The notes under the pieces were generated by a model that saw only the letters and a program-made list of their open reading frames with translations, searched no databases and was not told the origin of the DNA. The translations under genes and the position numbers were made by a program. Positions 39,238 through 50,075 of a DNA stretch of 64,000 bases are shown here, in pieces (position 1 is the first letter of the stretch; every line of letters starts with the position of its first letter). The DNA comes from Neodiprion pinetum (Eukaryota; Arthropoda; Insecta; Hymenoptera; Diprionidae). Location of the stretch: positions 21,536,970 to 21,600,969 of the forward strand of contig NC_060237.1 in assembly GCF_021155775.2 (NCBI RefSeq), written 5' to 3'.

Positions 39238-40952
39238 AGCGAAAATAGGGGAAGTAAAGTAATGTGGAGAATTTTCCAGTGATTTGTGATATAATTCAGA
39301 CCATTATCGTTCAGCACGAGAGAGCTTAATGGCTGCGCAGGGTGAGAGTCTGGTAATCTGCCATCACCGATGTTATACACTCGTGAAACAAAACACCGCG
39401 AGGGTAGCGTCGCGACGCCCTTCCGAAGGGGTTCCAGTCCCAGCGAGGTGGGTGAAGATTTTTCCTTTCGGTATAGCGAAGAAAAGAAACAAACACGCGT
39501 TATTTCAACCGCACGGTAATTTTTCCCGCAAGTCTTCTGGCCACTTGAATCTTTTGAATATTTCCCTTGTTACCCGGTACTTCTTCACCAACTTGAGGTA
39601 CAAGGTACAAGGTATTTCGTACACGATGCACTCGCGATGAAAAACGACGCGCGAATTTCTACCGCGTTTCACTTTATATACAACGGTGATATACGTCTGG
39701 TTATTTATTTATTTAACCTTATTTTTACTTCCTTTCCCATTCTATTTGTATCCCTGCATTATTTAGCCCGCTTCCTCCAGAGTCACGCACGAATCCAAAA
39801 GCGAGGTTTTTCGCCCCTTCGCCGTCCTCCGTGTAAATGAAAAATTCAATATCCACCGGCGGATGTGCAGCGGATATCGCTTGCGGTCGATCCGGTCGGC
39901 AACCCGCCGGATAAATTGGTGATTCAAATGAAATGACCGATAGCCGATAGCCTTGAATAAGGATAAAAATTTCATCCCCCACTCCCGCTGGCGATCGAAA
40001 AATACAAAGAAGGAACACGATCTCTAGTCCGCGAGGATCGAGCGACGAGCGATAGTCGCTTTTATGGTTATTTAAAGCGGATGCTGTTCGTATATAAACT
40101 ATATTGGACGCGGAGTTTATAAGTTTGGCCAACAGCTCGAGTTCCAGAGATCAAATGCCGTTTCAACGGCGCGAACGATTCGTTTGCAATACATACGTGT
40201 ATGCGCGTGAAACCGTGTTTGCAGGGACGTCGAATCGTTTGAGAAAAAAGGTATCAACGCGGGATAATTGAAGGGAAAATAAACGGAGATAGGTTTTACA
40301 CACCTATACGTAACGTATACGCAAACGCCGGAACTTCGGAAGGCGAGTCAACGTTTCAGTTCTGATCGCATCGCACCTTTTTCGACGCTCTTTTCGAACG
40401 GTATAGGTATATCCTGCAGGCAGCGTGCCGAATATGTCCAAACGATACGGTCCGTCTCCCCTATTTGCATACTAGGCAAATCCAATTTTACACGAACAAA
40501 GCCCGGCTGACGAAGGGCGCTAACTCAAAGCGATCCGTACTCAAAATGCTTCTTGCCCCGGAGCGACATATGTTCGATGTTTACAATTACTAGTTCCATC
40601 GATGTGTTCGTGCGTGGAGGTTGCGTGTTTTGTTGTCCTCCCCTGCGGAGGGATCAAAAATGATGTGGGTACTCCGAGAGGGCCGGTTGTATTGGCACAG
40701 GATCAATTATCCGCGGAGCAAACTTTGCAAAGATTCATTTCTTTTATCGTTCAAACGATTGTACGGCTCCCAGAAATTCCTGGAAGAAAGATTGTATAAG
40801 ATAAAATGAAACAAGTACCGCCTTTGAAATGTTCTTAAACACCGTTAAGAAATTTTGTATGAAACTTCCTACACTGTGTTAAAAGTTTTATTTCGATACG
40901 GATCAGTCAATCCACTATGAATTCACGGTTTATTTCATTTACAAGTACAATA

Positions 40953-40977
40953 AATTTACTAAACGATTTAGTAAATT
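40953..40977. repeat. 11-bp perfect inverted repeat, 3-nt loop, in AT-rich sequence
   Basis: AATTTACTAAA and TTTAGTAAATT are perfect reverse complements around CGA. The surrounding 40850-41150 is AT-rich and repeats GTAAATT-type words on both strands (for example GAATTCACGG near 40920 and AGTAAATTCACAA near 41111), so a heavily decayed foldback element may be present. Confidence 0.6.
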
Positions 40978-41440
40978 CAAAGTACTTTTTACTTCATTGT
41001 AAATTTAAGACAAGTACGTTATAGCAATTTACGCTGCTGCAGCAGCTGCGCCGAATTTTTAAATTTGCAACCTGCTTTCGTAAATTGACAACTCTTTAGC
41101 ACGGTAAACGTGTAGTAAATTCACAATTATTGTTAGCAGTGAAATAAAATTATTACAAATATATTGCAGCGTTTGCCTTTCGTTTATAATTGCGAAAAAA
41201 TATTCGCGCAGTATACGATCTTTGGCATTCTAAATGCTGCTCCGAATTTGTGTCCGACTTCATTTTTTTTTGTTCTTCGGCCAACGCCGCCACGTAGTGG
41301 CAAATTTTCAAAAATTCATCTTGTTTATGGCTCCAACGGTGCGGTATCACGTGAGAAAAAATTTCACGTCGCTCTCATTCACCGGAAGAATCTCCCCAGA
41401 GAGGCCGGAGAGAGATCTACTCGCGACATTGACCACCATC

Positions 41441-41470
41441 GGGTTAGGCTGGTTAGGCCGGTTAGGTCGA
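41441..41470. repeat. Three degenerate GGTTAGG units
   Basis: GGTTAGG occurs three times in about 27 bases, separated by CT, CC and TC. This resembles the GGTTAGGTT words that are abundant in some hymenopteran genomes and, loosely, the insect telomere unit TTAGG. Three diverged units in the middle of unique sequence do not indicate a telomere. Confidence 0.6.
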
Positions 41471-42158
41471 AGGATCGGTAATCCACTCTCATCCGACGCC
41501 TGGTTGTAAATCTCTGTGTCTGCAACAGGGTTTTTCTTTTTCTTCACTTTTCGGTTTCTTTTCGCCCAAATGAAAAGTGCTTGGCTGCCATTGTGTCTAA
41601 GTAACAAATTCAAGCGTGAATAGAGGGGAGTTGGATATTTTGGTAAATATTTCATGTACAAATACACAATTTACACATTATTGGAATTCAATTTCTACAA
41701 TAACAAATGTTCACCGACTGTAGCTTTGATCGAAAAGCAGAACATTTTTTATTGAATGCTTCTTTGTGCAATTTAAAAATAAGCATGAAGAGTTACGAGT
41801 GATTTTGATCGGTCTTTCATTGTGAAAAGAATTTTCTGCGAAAAAAAAAAATCTACCAAAGGATTTTGATGGGCGGTCTTGGACCTCAGATTGGACCTTT
41901 CAAGTTTGAGCTTTCCAACATCGTTGATAAAAATAAGCATCTCGCTCGTCAAGGTTAAGAGAAAAAGATTCCATTAATATCAAAGATTAGTTTACAGCCA
42001 ATTTATCTATCACCAACCGCAAGAGTTTTAATTGCGTCACGATGGATAATATTACAGCTCTCTTCAGAGGTTGGACCAATTTAACGACGGCAATATAGTT
42101 AAACGCGAAGTAATAATTTTTTTACGCCGCACAAATCATCATTGCCACTTCTATATTC

Positions 42159-42178
42159 TATATACTATATAGTATATA
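42159..42178. repeat. 20-bp perfect AT palindrome
   Basis: TATATACTATATAGTATATA is its own reverse complement. It could extrude as a cruciform; no function can be inferred from sequence alone. Confidence 0.7.
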
Positions 42179-42754
42179 TGTAGGTATATACAGACACGCA
42201 CAAATATGGGATCAATAAAACGGTTAAATTACGTGGAAGTGATAAAAAGTGAAACGAGAAGAAACCAGAGTAAGTGTATAGAAATTTGTCGACCCGTCTC
42301 AGTCTCTGCGTTTCTAGCCACAGGCACGTGTCGTTGCCTCGCGTTTGAAGCCGATGAAGTAGGTAATCCAAAGGGTTTTCGATTCCGGCGAAATGGTCTT
42401 TCCGTGGCGTCGATGGTGCAATAACGTTTAATGCATCGCCGCTATCGGATGTCGGCTTAATCTAAACCGAGGAACGGTCATCGCTCAAAGTGATTTGCGC
42501 CAATTTTTCCTCTGCATTGGGCCAAACTACGTTGCGTAGGCATTAACTAGGTGCAAACAAAAATAGAATTACGGTTTCGATGTTAAAGTTATATTCGGAG
42601 CTTTTACAATGCCGCTGAATACAAAAATTGGTTCACATGTTTCAATTTCATAGTAAAAATATCAATAAGACGAGACAGTGATATAATCAAGGTGTGAAAA
42701 ACGTAATTGAAGTTGGACACGTCTAAGTTTTTTTAAAATAATGTTTCCTATTCA

Positions 42755-42780
42755 AAAAAAAAAAGAAAAAAAAAAGAAGA
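42755..42780. repeat. A-rich run
   Basis: Ten A, G, ten A, then GAAGA on the plus strand. It could be a retroposon tail, but no retroposon body is recognisable upstream. Confidence 0.8.
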
Positions 42781-44248
42781 TTTGAAGAATTACAAATCAC
42801 AAATTCAAATATAGACGGATATTAAATATAGTTGTGAATAATATTAAAAATCGCGTTTCCTTGCTGACAAAATAGTTTCATGTCAAAGTCGTACCGTGTG
42901 TGGAATTTTAATTTATACAAGTTAATTTTAAGGTATAGCAATTTTTAAAAAAAACGTTTCAACTACCAATTGGGAAGTCAAATCAAAATTTCATCTCAAT
43001 CAATTACTTTAAATACAGAGTCAATTTGAGAAGAAAATGATATCTGTAATTCATTACCATTGTTTGATTAATTATGATCTCAAAGTTTTCGTTGAAATTC
43101 GTATTATTCAAATATTATTTCACCGCAAAGGAGATACGGATTTAAATTAATTCAACACGATCGATCTCCGTCAAGTATCATTTGAGTTAACTTAGCTTGA
43201 AAAACATTTTTTCCATTTTCCCATCACTTTTCTGTTCAGCAATTCATGCGGCCCAATCACATGCATTCTTTATATACCTAAGTAAATGCACTCGATGAAT
43301 AAGTGAGTAACTTTAGGAGTGTAGAGCCGACGCAAAGGATTCCGTAGCGTCCCGCGGGATTCTGAGGACATGTAGGTAGGACGGGGCGAAAGAACGTCGG
43401 GAAAACTGCTCCAGCAGCTAAGCGAGAGTCGAATTTCTCTCATAAATAAATTATCGCCTCTTCGCATCGCGTCTTTAACTCTTCGCGATTTAGCGCCATC
43501 ATCTGTCTGCCCTTGTGCGAATAGGGGTGGGGTGGGGGTTCAATTGTCGGCTGTAAATTTGGCATCAGTATGGCAGATCACGTTCCCGGAAACGGTTTCT
43601 CCCAAAGGTGTAATTTTCAGCAAGTAACGCTTCATACCGCTCTTAAGAATGGCTCGAATGGTTCGATACACTACACGGTTAAATTATGGACGAGTTTTAT
43701 GCCCCCACAAATGGAATTCTAAAGTGTAGTGTGTAGCTTAGGGACAATGCCTTGTCGATTCTCGCCTTTAGTTATACGGTAAAAAAAACTCCCGCATATT
43801 TCAAATTCTAACAGCTGACTTTACGTATTATATTATGTATAGCTACGTATGTACCTATTATACAATGGTGCGTATTACATAACGAATCGTACAATTGTCG
43901 TACCAGATTTATATATTCTGATTAAAAGCGTTTCTAATTAGACCTTATACTTTATTCATCCAATTATACGGGCGAATCTCTCTTTCTCACTCTTTTCAGA
44001 GTTTCTCTTCGGGCTTAATAACTCAATCAGGCTAATTGCGCGCTGTATCGACAAGCTTGTGAATCGGTATAACTAATTTCAGCATTAATCAGTATCCTAC
44101 CCGTGATAATTTCGTCGTGAATTATTATACTCAATTGTTATAACAAGCTACGAGCGAATAATCTGGCGGTCTGAAAAAGAACATCATAAATTTTGAACGG
44201 AATATTTCACGCGTTCTAAAAGGACGTTTCAAAGCCATTCCAACTCAC

Positions 44249-44301
44249 CTTTTTCTTTGCACTCTTTCCTATGCGAAGAAAAATACTATTTCTCACTGTG
44301 A
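44249..44301 (-). other. Candidate 53-nt cassette exon, unknown gene
   Basis: On the minus strand an acceptor (GGTAAATTTTCCAG) is followed 53 bases later by AAAAG|GTGAGTTGG, a strong donor. The segment lies between the two ratchet candidates on the same strand. Its length is not a multiple of three and I recognise no peptide, so this is a splice-motif observation only. Confidence 0.12.
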
Positions 44302-46327
44302 CTGGAAAATTTACCGCACAAGAAAGTACATCATACAAGTATCTACTGTTCGGTGTAATTAAATTTGTCAAAACCAAATTTTATTGGCCTTAACATCAAT
44401 TTACGATTCGTACCAACGTCAGATTATAAGAAGGTTTAGAAAAAAATTGGTTTTTTATCCACAACTGTTTCTTTCCGTCAACCGAAACTGGAAATTCATT
44501 TCAGTGCGTACGTACGTATAGTACGTATAGTAGCCTAAAATAGCGAGAATTTTTAATTACCATTTCGGTGCTTTAGGTACACGTATAATAACAATTGGCC
44601 AGCAGACGAAACTGGCTCTGGACCATTTGCTTATCCGTCTAATACATCTGAATGCGCGAGACGGACGAAGGGATCATCGCTCAAGAAACCCGGGCAGCTC
44701 GAGCTTGACTCGGGATGGAATTCTTGGGTAGGAATGTCGGTGCTGCGGAGTATGTACAGCGCAGTGCAGGACGGATAATAGAATTCGGGAAGCCGGAAGC
44801 CCCCCGTGCTTCGTCTGGTTGTGCTGGATTTGTAGCCGGAGATCAGCCGCCTCGAGTTTTCCGGTTTAATTCCGTTGCAATGAAAAATAAAATAGTCGAA
44901 AACGAGATTGTACGTCGCCCCCGTGCACGGATAGGTGCTTTATCCCGCTTCAAGTTCCGCAGTTTCAGTTCAGCCGATGGGTATTATCACGCCTTACGCC
45001 CACGTACGACGCTGGAATTAACTATTTTGACAGTTCGCTGTCGGGCGTTCAATTAAACCGGGTAAATAATAGACGGGACCGCCTCAAAGGGACATCATTA
45101 ATTCAGATTCGTGACACGGAGTGTCAGCGTAGACGGCAGCTTACACGGAGGCTGCTGTGCACTGTGCACTACGCGTCTCTCTCTTACTTTCTCTCCTCCG
45201 TCATTTGGTCTGTCACGTTTTTTCTCCCCGCGTTTAACGCGCGCACGCACGCATTTATACGCACGGTGTGTCGGTGGTTACTCGCTTTAACGCCACCCTG
45301 AACAGCGACACCTCCATTTTAGACAATCGTGCGGAGTCCAACAGGGGGAAATGAGGAGAGAGAAGGATTGAGGCGGTTGCGGAATAACCGCGTCGCGTAA
45401 CGAGCGCGCTTCGTCGTTCAAGAGGTGTGAAAAACGTAATTTCGTATTTTCCAACCGCAGGTATAATAGAGATAAGACGAACCGCTGAAGAGGGGAGGAA
45501 AGAAGAGAGGCGGTGGAGAAAAAATGAAATAAAAACCGGGGGAGCTGGTGGATGAAGGTGAAATGAAAGGGGGATGAAAAGCGAGAGATTGAGCGGTAAC
45601 TTTTCTTCCTATATACATACGTATACGTATGTTAGCAAGTACACAAAGTGGCTGATTTCGGGTTTAGTGGGTCGTAAAGAACGCGGCGCCCGTCTGTCCT
45701 CCCCCCCTTTACATGCACGGTGTGTGCCAGTGTGGACAGAGACAAGGAGAGAAAGAGAGAGAAAGAGAGAGAGAAGAAGAGAGTAGGTAAAAACAAATGG
45801 TAAAGTTTAACGATGTCCCTTAACTCGACGCATTGCTCGCCCTTAATGAGCCCTGGGCGTTCACCGTCGGGTTGCGTGTGCCGCGAAAAAAGCTCGCTGA
45901 GAAATATACGTCGGTACCTAAACGATATTATACACGTGTATACATAATGCAAAATACCCGGTGCTGGGGAAGCCCCGAATCACGTGACAACGAGCGTGAT
46001 TAACGCTTCTCCTCAACGTTTTTAACAGCGTATAATGAGTACGCGGGAACTCGCCCCGTGCGACGACAAATTTGTCGTATATCTCGCGTGTGTAATTATA
46101 TCAAAGATTACAAAAGTATGGAAACGGGTTTGTATTTTTCGTCGCCTAATCACTTTCGGTATTCAAAGGGACTGGAGCAAAACCGTTGCAAAGGTACGAA
46201 AATCAATTTTTGAAAGAGATTCTCATACCACAGGCTCAGAAAAGTCCTCACAGTCCACTTTAGAATGTTCACTACACAGTTTCATGAGTAACAAATGAAA
46301 ATTCACGCCAGCGTTGTAGTTCAATTT
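44302..46327. other. Unique non-coding sequence, no gene recognised
   Basis: The open frame 44715-45056 (113 codons, plus) has an ATG and balanced composition but no domain I know, and no splice or polyadenylation context. The rest is unique sequence with one purine tract. Confidence 0.5.
45737..45783. repeat. GA-rich microsatellite-like tract
   Basis: GAGA and AAGAGA units run for about 47 bases on the plus strand, giving an artefactual Arg/Glu-rich frame end at 45786. Confidence 0.9.
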
Positions 46328-46887
46328 GGGGCGGGGTTTAAATTTCGAATTTGAAAAGTTCCGAGAGCGCCAAATTCCGAATTTTTCGCTCGCGAAACGT
46401 AAAGTAATCAAACCTTGACTGAACATCAAAGTTTCGAATGGCCGAAACCCGAAGCTCAAAGTTCCGAAAGTGCAAAAATGAGAGAAATTTAAAAATCTGA
46501 AACATCGAAATTCCGAATGATCGAAGATTTTTAGCGCTATGAATTTTTGGCTTGGTGAAACTTCACCACTTCGATTTTTCTTTGTTTTTGATTTTCGATA
46601 TTTTTACGTTCGAAATCCTGGTCATTCTGATTTACGCTTTCTCTATTTTTTTACACCTACTCGTTGGTTAAATCACGCTATGTGAGTATATTTTAACTTT
46701 CGAAATTTAAATCTATTGAAACTTCATTTTTCGGTATTTCACTCTATCGTACCGTGAATTTTTGCAATCTGGCATTTTGGAACTTTGAGTCGTCGGGTTT
46801 CCGACCATTACTTCAAGCTTCGCCGCAAAATAATTCGAAATTTGTCGCATTCGGAACTTTTCAAATTTGTATCGTTAACCCTGCCCC
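46328..46887. mobile_element. Foldback (long inverted-repeat) element, about 560 bp
   Basis: The left end (GGGGCGGGGTTTAAATTTCG) and the reverse complement of the right end (GGGGCAGGGTTAACGATAC) share a G-rich terminus. Inside it lies the identical block AATTTGAAAAGTTCCGA on both arms, at 46347-46363 and 46847-46863. Homology continues inward to about 46475 on the left and about 46770 on the right, including a second shared block (GAAACCCGA followed by CTCAAAGTTCC). The arms are therefore at least about 130-150 bases, diverged. No protein is encoded; the 203-codon plus frame at 46754-47365 begins inside the right arm and is an artefact. A TTCAA word on both flanks could be a target duplication, but it is offset by three bases on the left. 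Family not recognised. Confidence 0.65.
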
Positions 46888-47036
46888 TTCAACATATGTG
46901 ACGATATTTTCCGACAGTGCATCGGAACTCGCATCCGATACAGAGACACCTATATCCACGTGCCCAGGTATGCCTGTCACATATAATCCTGCAGGGCATC
47001 GATGCAACGGATATTATGCGGGGCACATGCTGTGCA

Positions 47037-47056
47037 TTATATATATATATATATAT
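47037..47056. repeat. (AT)n microsatellite
   Basis: About 10 AT units, followed by GTACATATA. The plus and minus frames across it give Ile/Tyr alternation. Confidence 0.95.
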
Positions 47057-48069
47057 GTACATATACCTGTGCATATGTATGAGCGCAAACGTCCTGGAGC
47101 TTCGAGGATGCGTTTGACAGGACGACACGTCACCGGGATGCAGGCCTGTCATCGTACCTACATTATTATACACACACAATGCTTCGCACACCCGTGTCCA
47201 GTCTCCTCGACATTTTTAAAACCCGAACTGCAGCTTCGAATCGTCCTGCAGACTGCAGTCCAGACTCTTTTGACGGCACGTCGACGGCGTTTAACGACGC
47301 CGACATTTTCAGTTCTGATCGCAAATTTTTCGACGAGCTTTGTCGACGTAATCGTTTCGGGTTAACACCGCGAATTTCGCCCTGACTCCAAAATTTGGGG
47401 TCTTTTTTCGGGCTCAACATAGTTTCCTGTGCTTTTCTTGGATCTTTGTTTTTACCACTACATTTCAGAAATTGATAATTTTTCTCACTGTAATCCCTTT
47501 GTTTCTTCGTATGATTACAATATAATTTTGTAGTTGGAAGAGATTTCACGATCAGCTTCCGCCTTTGGGGCGTAAAACTGCACTTCTGCCCGTTTGGCTG
47601 CCGGCTGGTTTGATTATACCATTCCGGATTGTTACCGCGGGATCACGGAGACCGTTTCATTGAATTCTTTGTTTCAATCCTCGAATTGGGTTCCCTTGGA
47701 TTTTAATAACGGCGTCAATTCGTTGCTCGTTTTTGTTCCCCCGTTTTCATTCCATCATTTGCGGACGAAATTCCATCGCGGAAATCGATATGGTTCATGT
47801 TCTCTCTCTTATTCACGATGGCTGAAGGAATCGAACGGTCAGAATTCTTAATCGGGACAAGATGAAACAATAATATGCATAATTCGGAAGTGATTTACAC
47901 TGGATAGTATCCGGCGTGAAGTATTATGGTTCGTAATTATACAGAGTGATTTATAACCGTTGACCGGACTTTCATGCATACAAGTGCAAGTTTCAGGAGA
48001 CTCGATATTTCTTGCGATCGATCACTCTTTAAATCGAAAATTCAACATTCCACGGTACATTTTCACGAG

Positions 48070-48259
48070 GTTGAAGTTAGTAACGTTATCGTAACGAAAC
48101 ATTGAACAAAAAAATCACTATTTTCTTGTTTTTACAATGATTTCGAAGAGTATGTTTTGTTTTATTACGGTTTATACCGAGTTTCGAACAGTTCCAAAAT
48201 CGCGAAATATCCGTTTTCCCGCGGCACGAATCGTTACGGTATACGTTACTAACTTCAAC
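48070..48259. mobile_element. Foldback element of about 190 bp
   Basis: The left arm GTTGAAGTTAGTAACGT (48070-48086) has an exact reverse complement at 48243-48259, and GTAACGA follows on the left arm after a short TATC segment and is mirrored on the right. The arms are about 29 bases with one or two differences, flanking about 130 bases of unrelated sequence. No coding capacity. It looks like a short MITE or foldback relic, unrelated in sequence to the 46.3 kb element. Confidence 0.65.
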
Positions 48260-48284
48260 ATGATAAATTTTCGACACGGCTCAC

Positions 48285-48401
48285 CCAGTACGAGGGAGCT
48301 CGTAATTCCGCCAGTGAAACTTCATTTTTACATTGCAGATGGGGTAGATTCCGGCAACAGGAGCGAACGACTTACCTGTAACAAATGAAAAAAGAGCGAG
48401 G
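48285..48401 (-). other. Candidate recursive splice site (ratchet point)
   Basis: Read on the minus strand, the tract CTCTTTTTTCATTTGTTACAG (tract plus acceptor) is followed at once by GTAAGTCG, so the acceptor ends at 48376 and the donor begins at 48375. A TATAAC word about 25 bases before the AG could serve as branch point. Ninety-one bases downstream, CTGG|GTGAGC (donor at 48284-48279) would close a recursive-splice exon at 48285-48375. With the matching site near 12.24 kb this supports a minus-strand intron spanning much of the window. Established: ratchet points of this form are used in long Drosophila introns. Inferred: that this one is used. Confidence 0.42.
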
Positions 48402-48664
48402 TTATAGCTGGGGTAAAGAGGGTTTATAGTTACAAGCGATAAAATTTTACGACTCTTAAATGCTCAAAGCAAGGCTGTACAATCTTTATTTTGATTCTGG
48501 CTCAAAGTTTAAAAGCTCAGTTTCTCGCGCGTAGGCGTGCGCCCAACATTTCAAGCAATCAAGGCTCGTCCGGTCAGTTTGCTCGTTTCCGATCGTTAGA
48601 GCTTTCAATTATTTTTAAATCGGTTGCATTGGCTCGATGTTTCGCCTCTCCCTGCCACATGAAA

Positions 48665-48695
48665 ATGGTCACGCAATGCGAAATTGCGTGACTAT
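48665..48695. repeat. Compact hairpin: 10 perfect base pairs plus 3, loop GCGAA
   Basis: GTCACGCAAT (48668-48677) and ATTGCGTGAC (48683-48692) are perfect reverse complements around a five-base loop, and the stem extends by two more pairs and one G-T wobble. It lies about 290 bases from the ratchet candidate. A single 10-bp perfect stem with a short loop is expected about once by chance in a window this size. Confidence 0.75.
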
Positions 48696-48977
48696 CTACG
48701 CGATTCGGTTACCTCGTTATTATTATTCCAAGAAGAAATTCGCGTACTTTGTCTTTCAGATCAAGGAAAAAATCGATAAGCCAAGAACGAAGGTTCAGGA
48801 TATTTATGAGACTCATTTTCAGCGATTTAACTCGTTTAATTGCAAGTGTTCTGGATTTTGTGTTTTAGTCTCACAAGTTTCATAAAATAAGTATTTTCCT
48901 GCAGCCTGTTTGGATTAATTGTATTCATTGGGATCCTAGATATTTCTGTAGATTATTTTTTAAAATCAGGGTAATCC

Positions 48978-49088
48978 GAAAGCTCCTCGCGTCGCGCTTC
49001 AACCTATAAAAATTTGAAACAATTCCGCTGGTTTGGAATGGAACGATTTAAAATTTTTATGTGAAACAGTGCGAAGCGAGGAGCTTTC
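48978..49088. ncRNA. 111-nt hairpin, microRNA-precursor-like, identity unknown
   Basis: The base of the hairpin is a 13-bp perfect stem (GAAAGCTCCTCGC with GCGAGGAGCTTTC). After one mismatch follow seven more pairs including one wobble (TCGCGCT with AGTGCGA), an internal loop, ten A/T pairs (ATAAAAATTT with AAATTTTTAT), another internal loop, and ATTCC with GGAAT closing an eight-base loop. Size and the near-perfect basal stem of about 21 bp fit a Dicer-type precursor. No arm matches a mature microRNA I know, and two other foldback elements lie within 3 kb, so a short foldback transposon relic is at least as likely. Either strand could be the transcribed one. Confidence 0.3.
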
Positions 49089-50047
49089 TGAAGGACATAA
49101 ATTTTTTAGTTGATTCGACCCAACGTCTAGTAAGACATCACTGCGGAATACAATAAATTCAAACCTGTAGAAAAATACTTGCAGTAATTCCATGAAACTT
49201 TATTGACGTGTTGTAAAATTTCACGTCAAGCGAAAAACTTTCGGATCTCACCGACGACGTAGTTTATACATGGCCCCGTAAGCGCTCGATCAACGAAAAC
49301 GGCGTTCGATTTTATCGCTGAAGAATTTTACTCCCCGAATCCCGAATCTGATTCACCTTCGAATCGACATCGGGCGAGTTTCTAGCTCCGATCGGTACTT
49401 CTATGCGGATATAAAAGCTCCCGGGATGATCGCCGTCCCATCCTTGTGCCTGTAATACGGCGTTTCTCCAATCTTTTACCGATTTCTTTTCTTATTCTGA
49501 TTGTGAATCGCTGCGCAGAGAAGGACAGACGCAAACACCCGCACGCACGTGTCTCTTCCCCGCGTCCAGACACTGATTGCAATAAATTGCTCAGCCTACC
49601 CACGTGGCCGTGTACAGTCGTGGCAGCGTCGTTTATCAGCCGGTTATGTACAGAATGGACTGTTCGCTCGTATGTGTGCGTATGTGCAAGAAAATCTCGC
49701 CATCAGCTAGGTTGAGAGGTCACTTCCATATCCTGGCGCTAGTGATTAGCCAAATTGACGTATCTCCACGGAGCCACGGATCGATTGACGTCGCCAAGGC
49801 TTATATGGACTTGGCACTACAAAGTCCGAAAAAGGGAAAGAATAAGCGAGTGGTATCGTATCGTGTTTACTGAAAAAATAGAAAACCGTTATTCAATCTA
49901 ATTTTAAACTCTTTCCGTCCGTTTAAAAATTCACAAGTTTTATTAAATTCTGCCGATGATTCGCGCTTCAGGATTTCGAAATCATCTTTTATCCTTGAAA
50001 GTGATCCGTTCCTGGCCCTACACTCAGGAAACTTTATAAAAATGCAT

Positions 50048-50075
50048 TATACCTGCATGAGAAACAAGAAAGGGT
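50048..50075 (-). other. Weak third ratchet-like site
   Basis: On the minus strand CCCTTTCTTGTTTCTCATGCAG is followed directly by GTATAATG. The acceptor side is excellent, but the donor side lacks the G at +5, so a zero-length recursive site is less likely than a plain acceptor or chance. It is recorded because it is on the same strand as the two stronger sites. Confidence 0.15.

Larger units (their letters stand above)
35341..40949. other. Unique non-coding sequence, no gene recognised
   Basis: Three overlapping frames at 37399-37809 and three at 37934-38568 are open on both strands, a sign of chance. Features are limited to a T run near 38.74 kb and an (AG)n repeat near 39.22 kb. Confidence 0.55.
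41471..44248. other. Non-coding sequence with an AT-rich island
   Basis: The 42.43-43.25 kb part is strongly AT-rich and CpG-poor, with an A-rich run near 42.76 kb, and carries no open frame of note. The rest has only small open frames. No element ends were found. Confidence 0.5.

Noticed and set aside
46955..46975. Plus-strand GTGCCCAG|GTATGC ratchet-like site
   Set aside because: Pyrimidine tract short and broken (CCACGTGCCCAG); chance-level.
46754..47365. 203-codon open frame, plus strand
   Set aside because: It begins in the right arm of the foldback element with a non-ATG codon and runs through an (AT)n repeat; it is an artefact.
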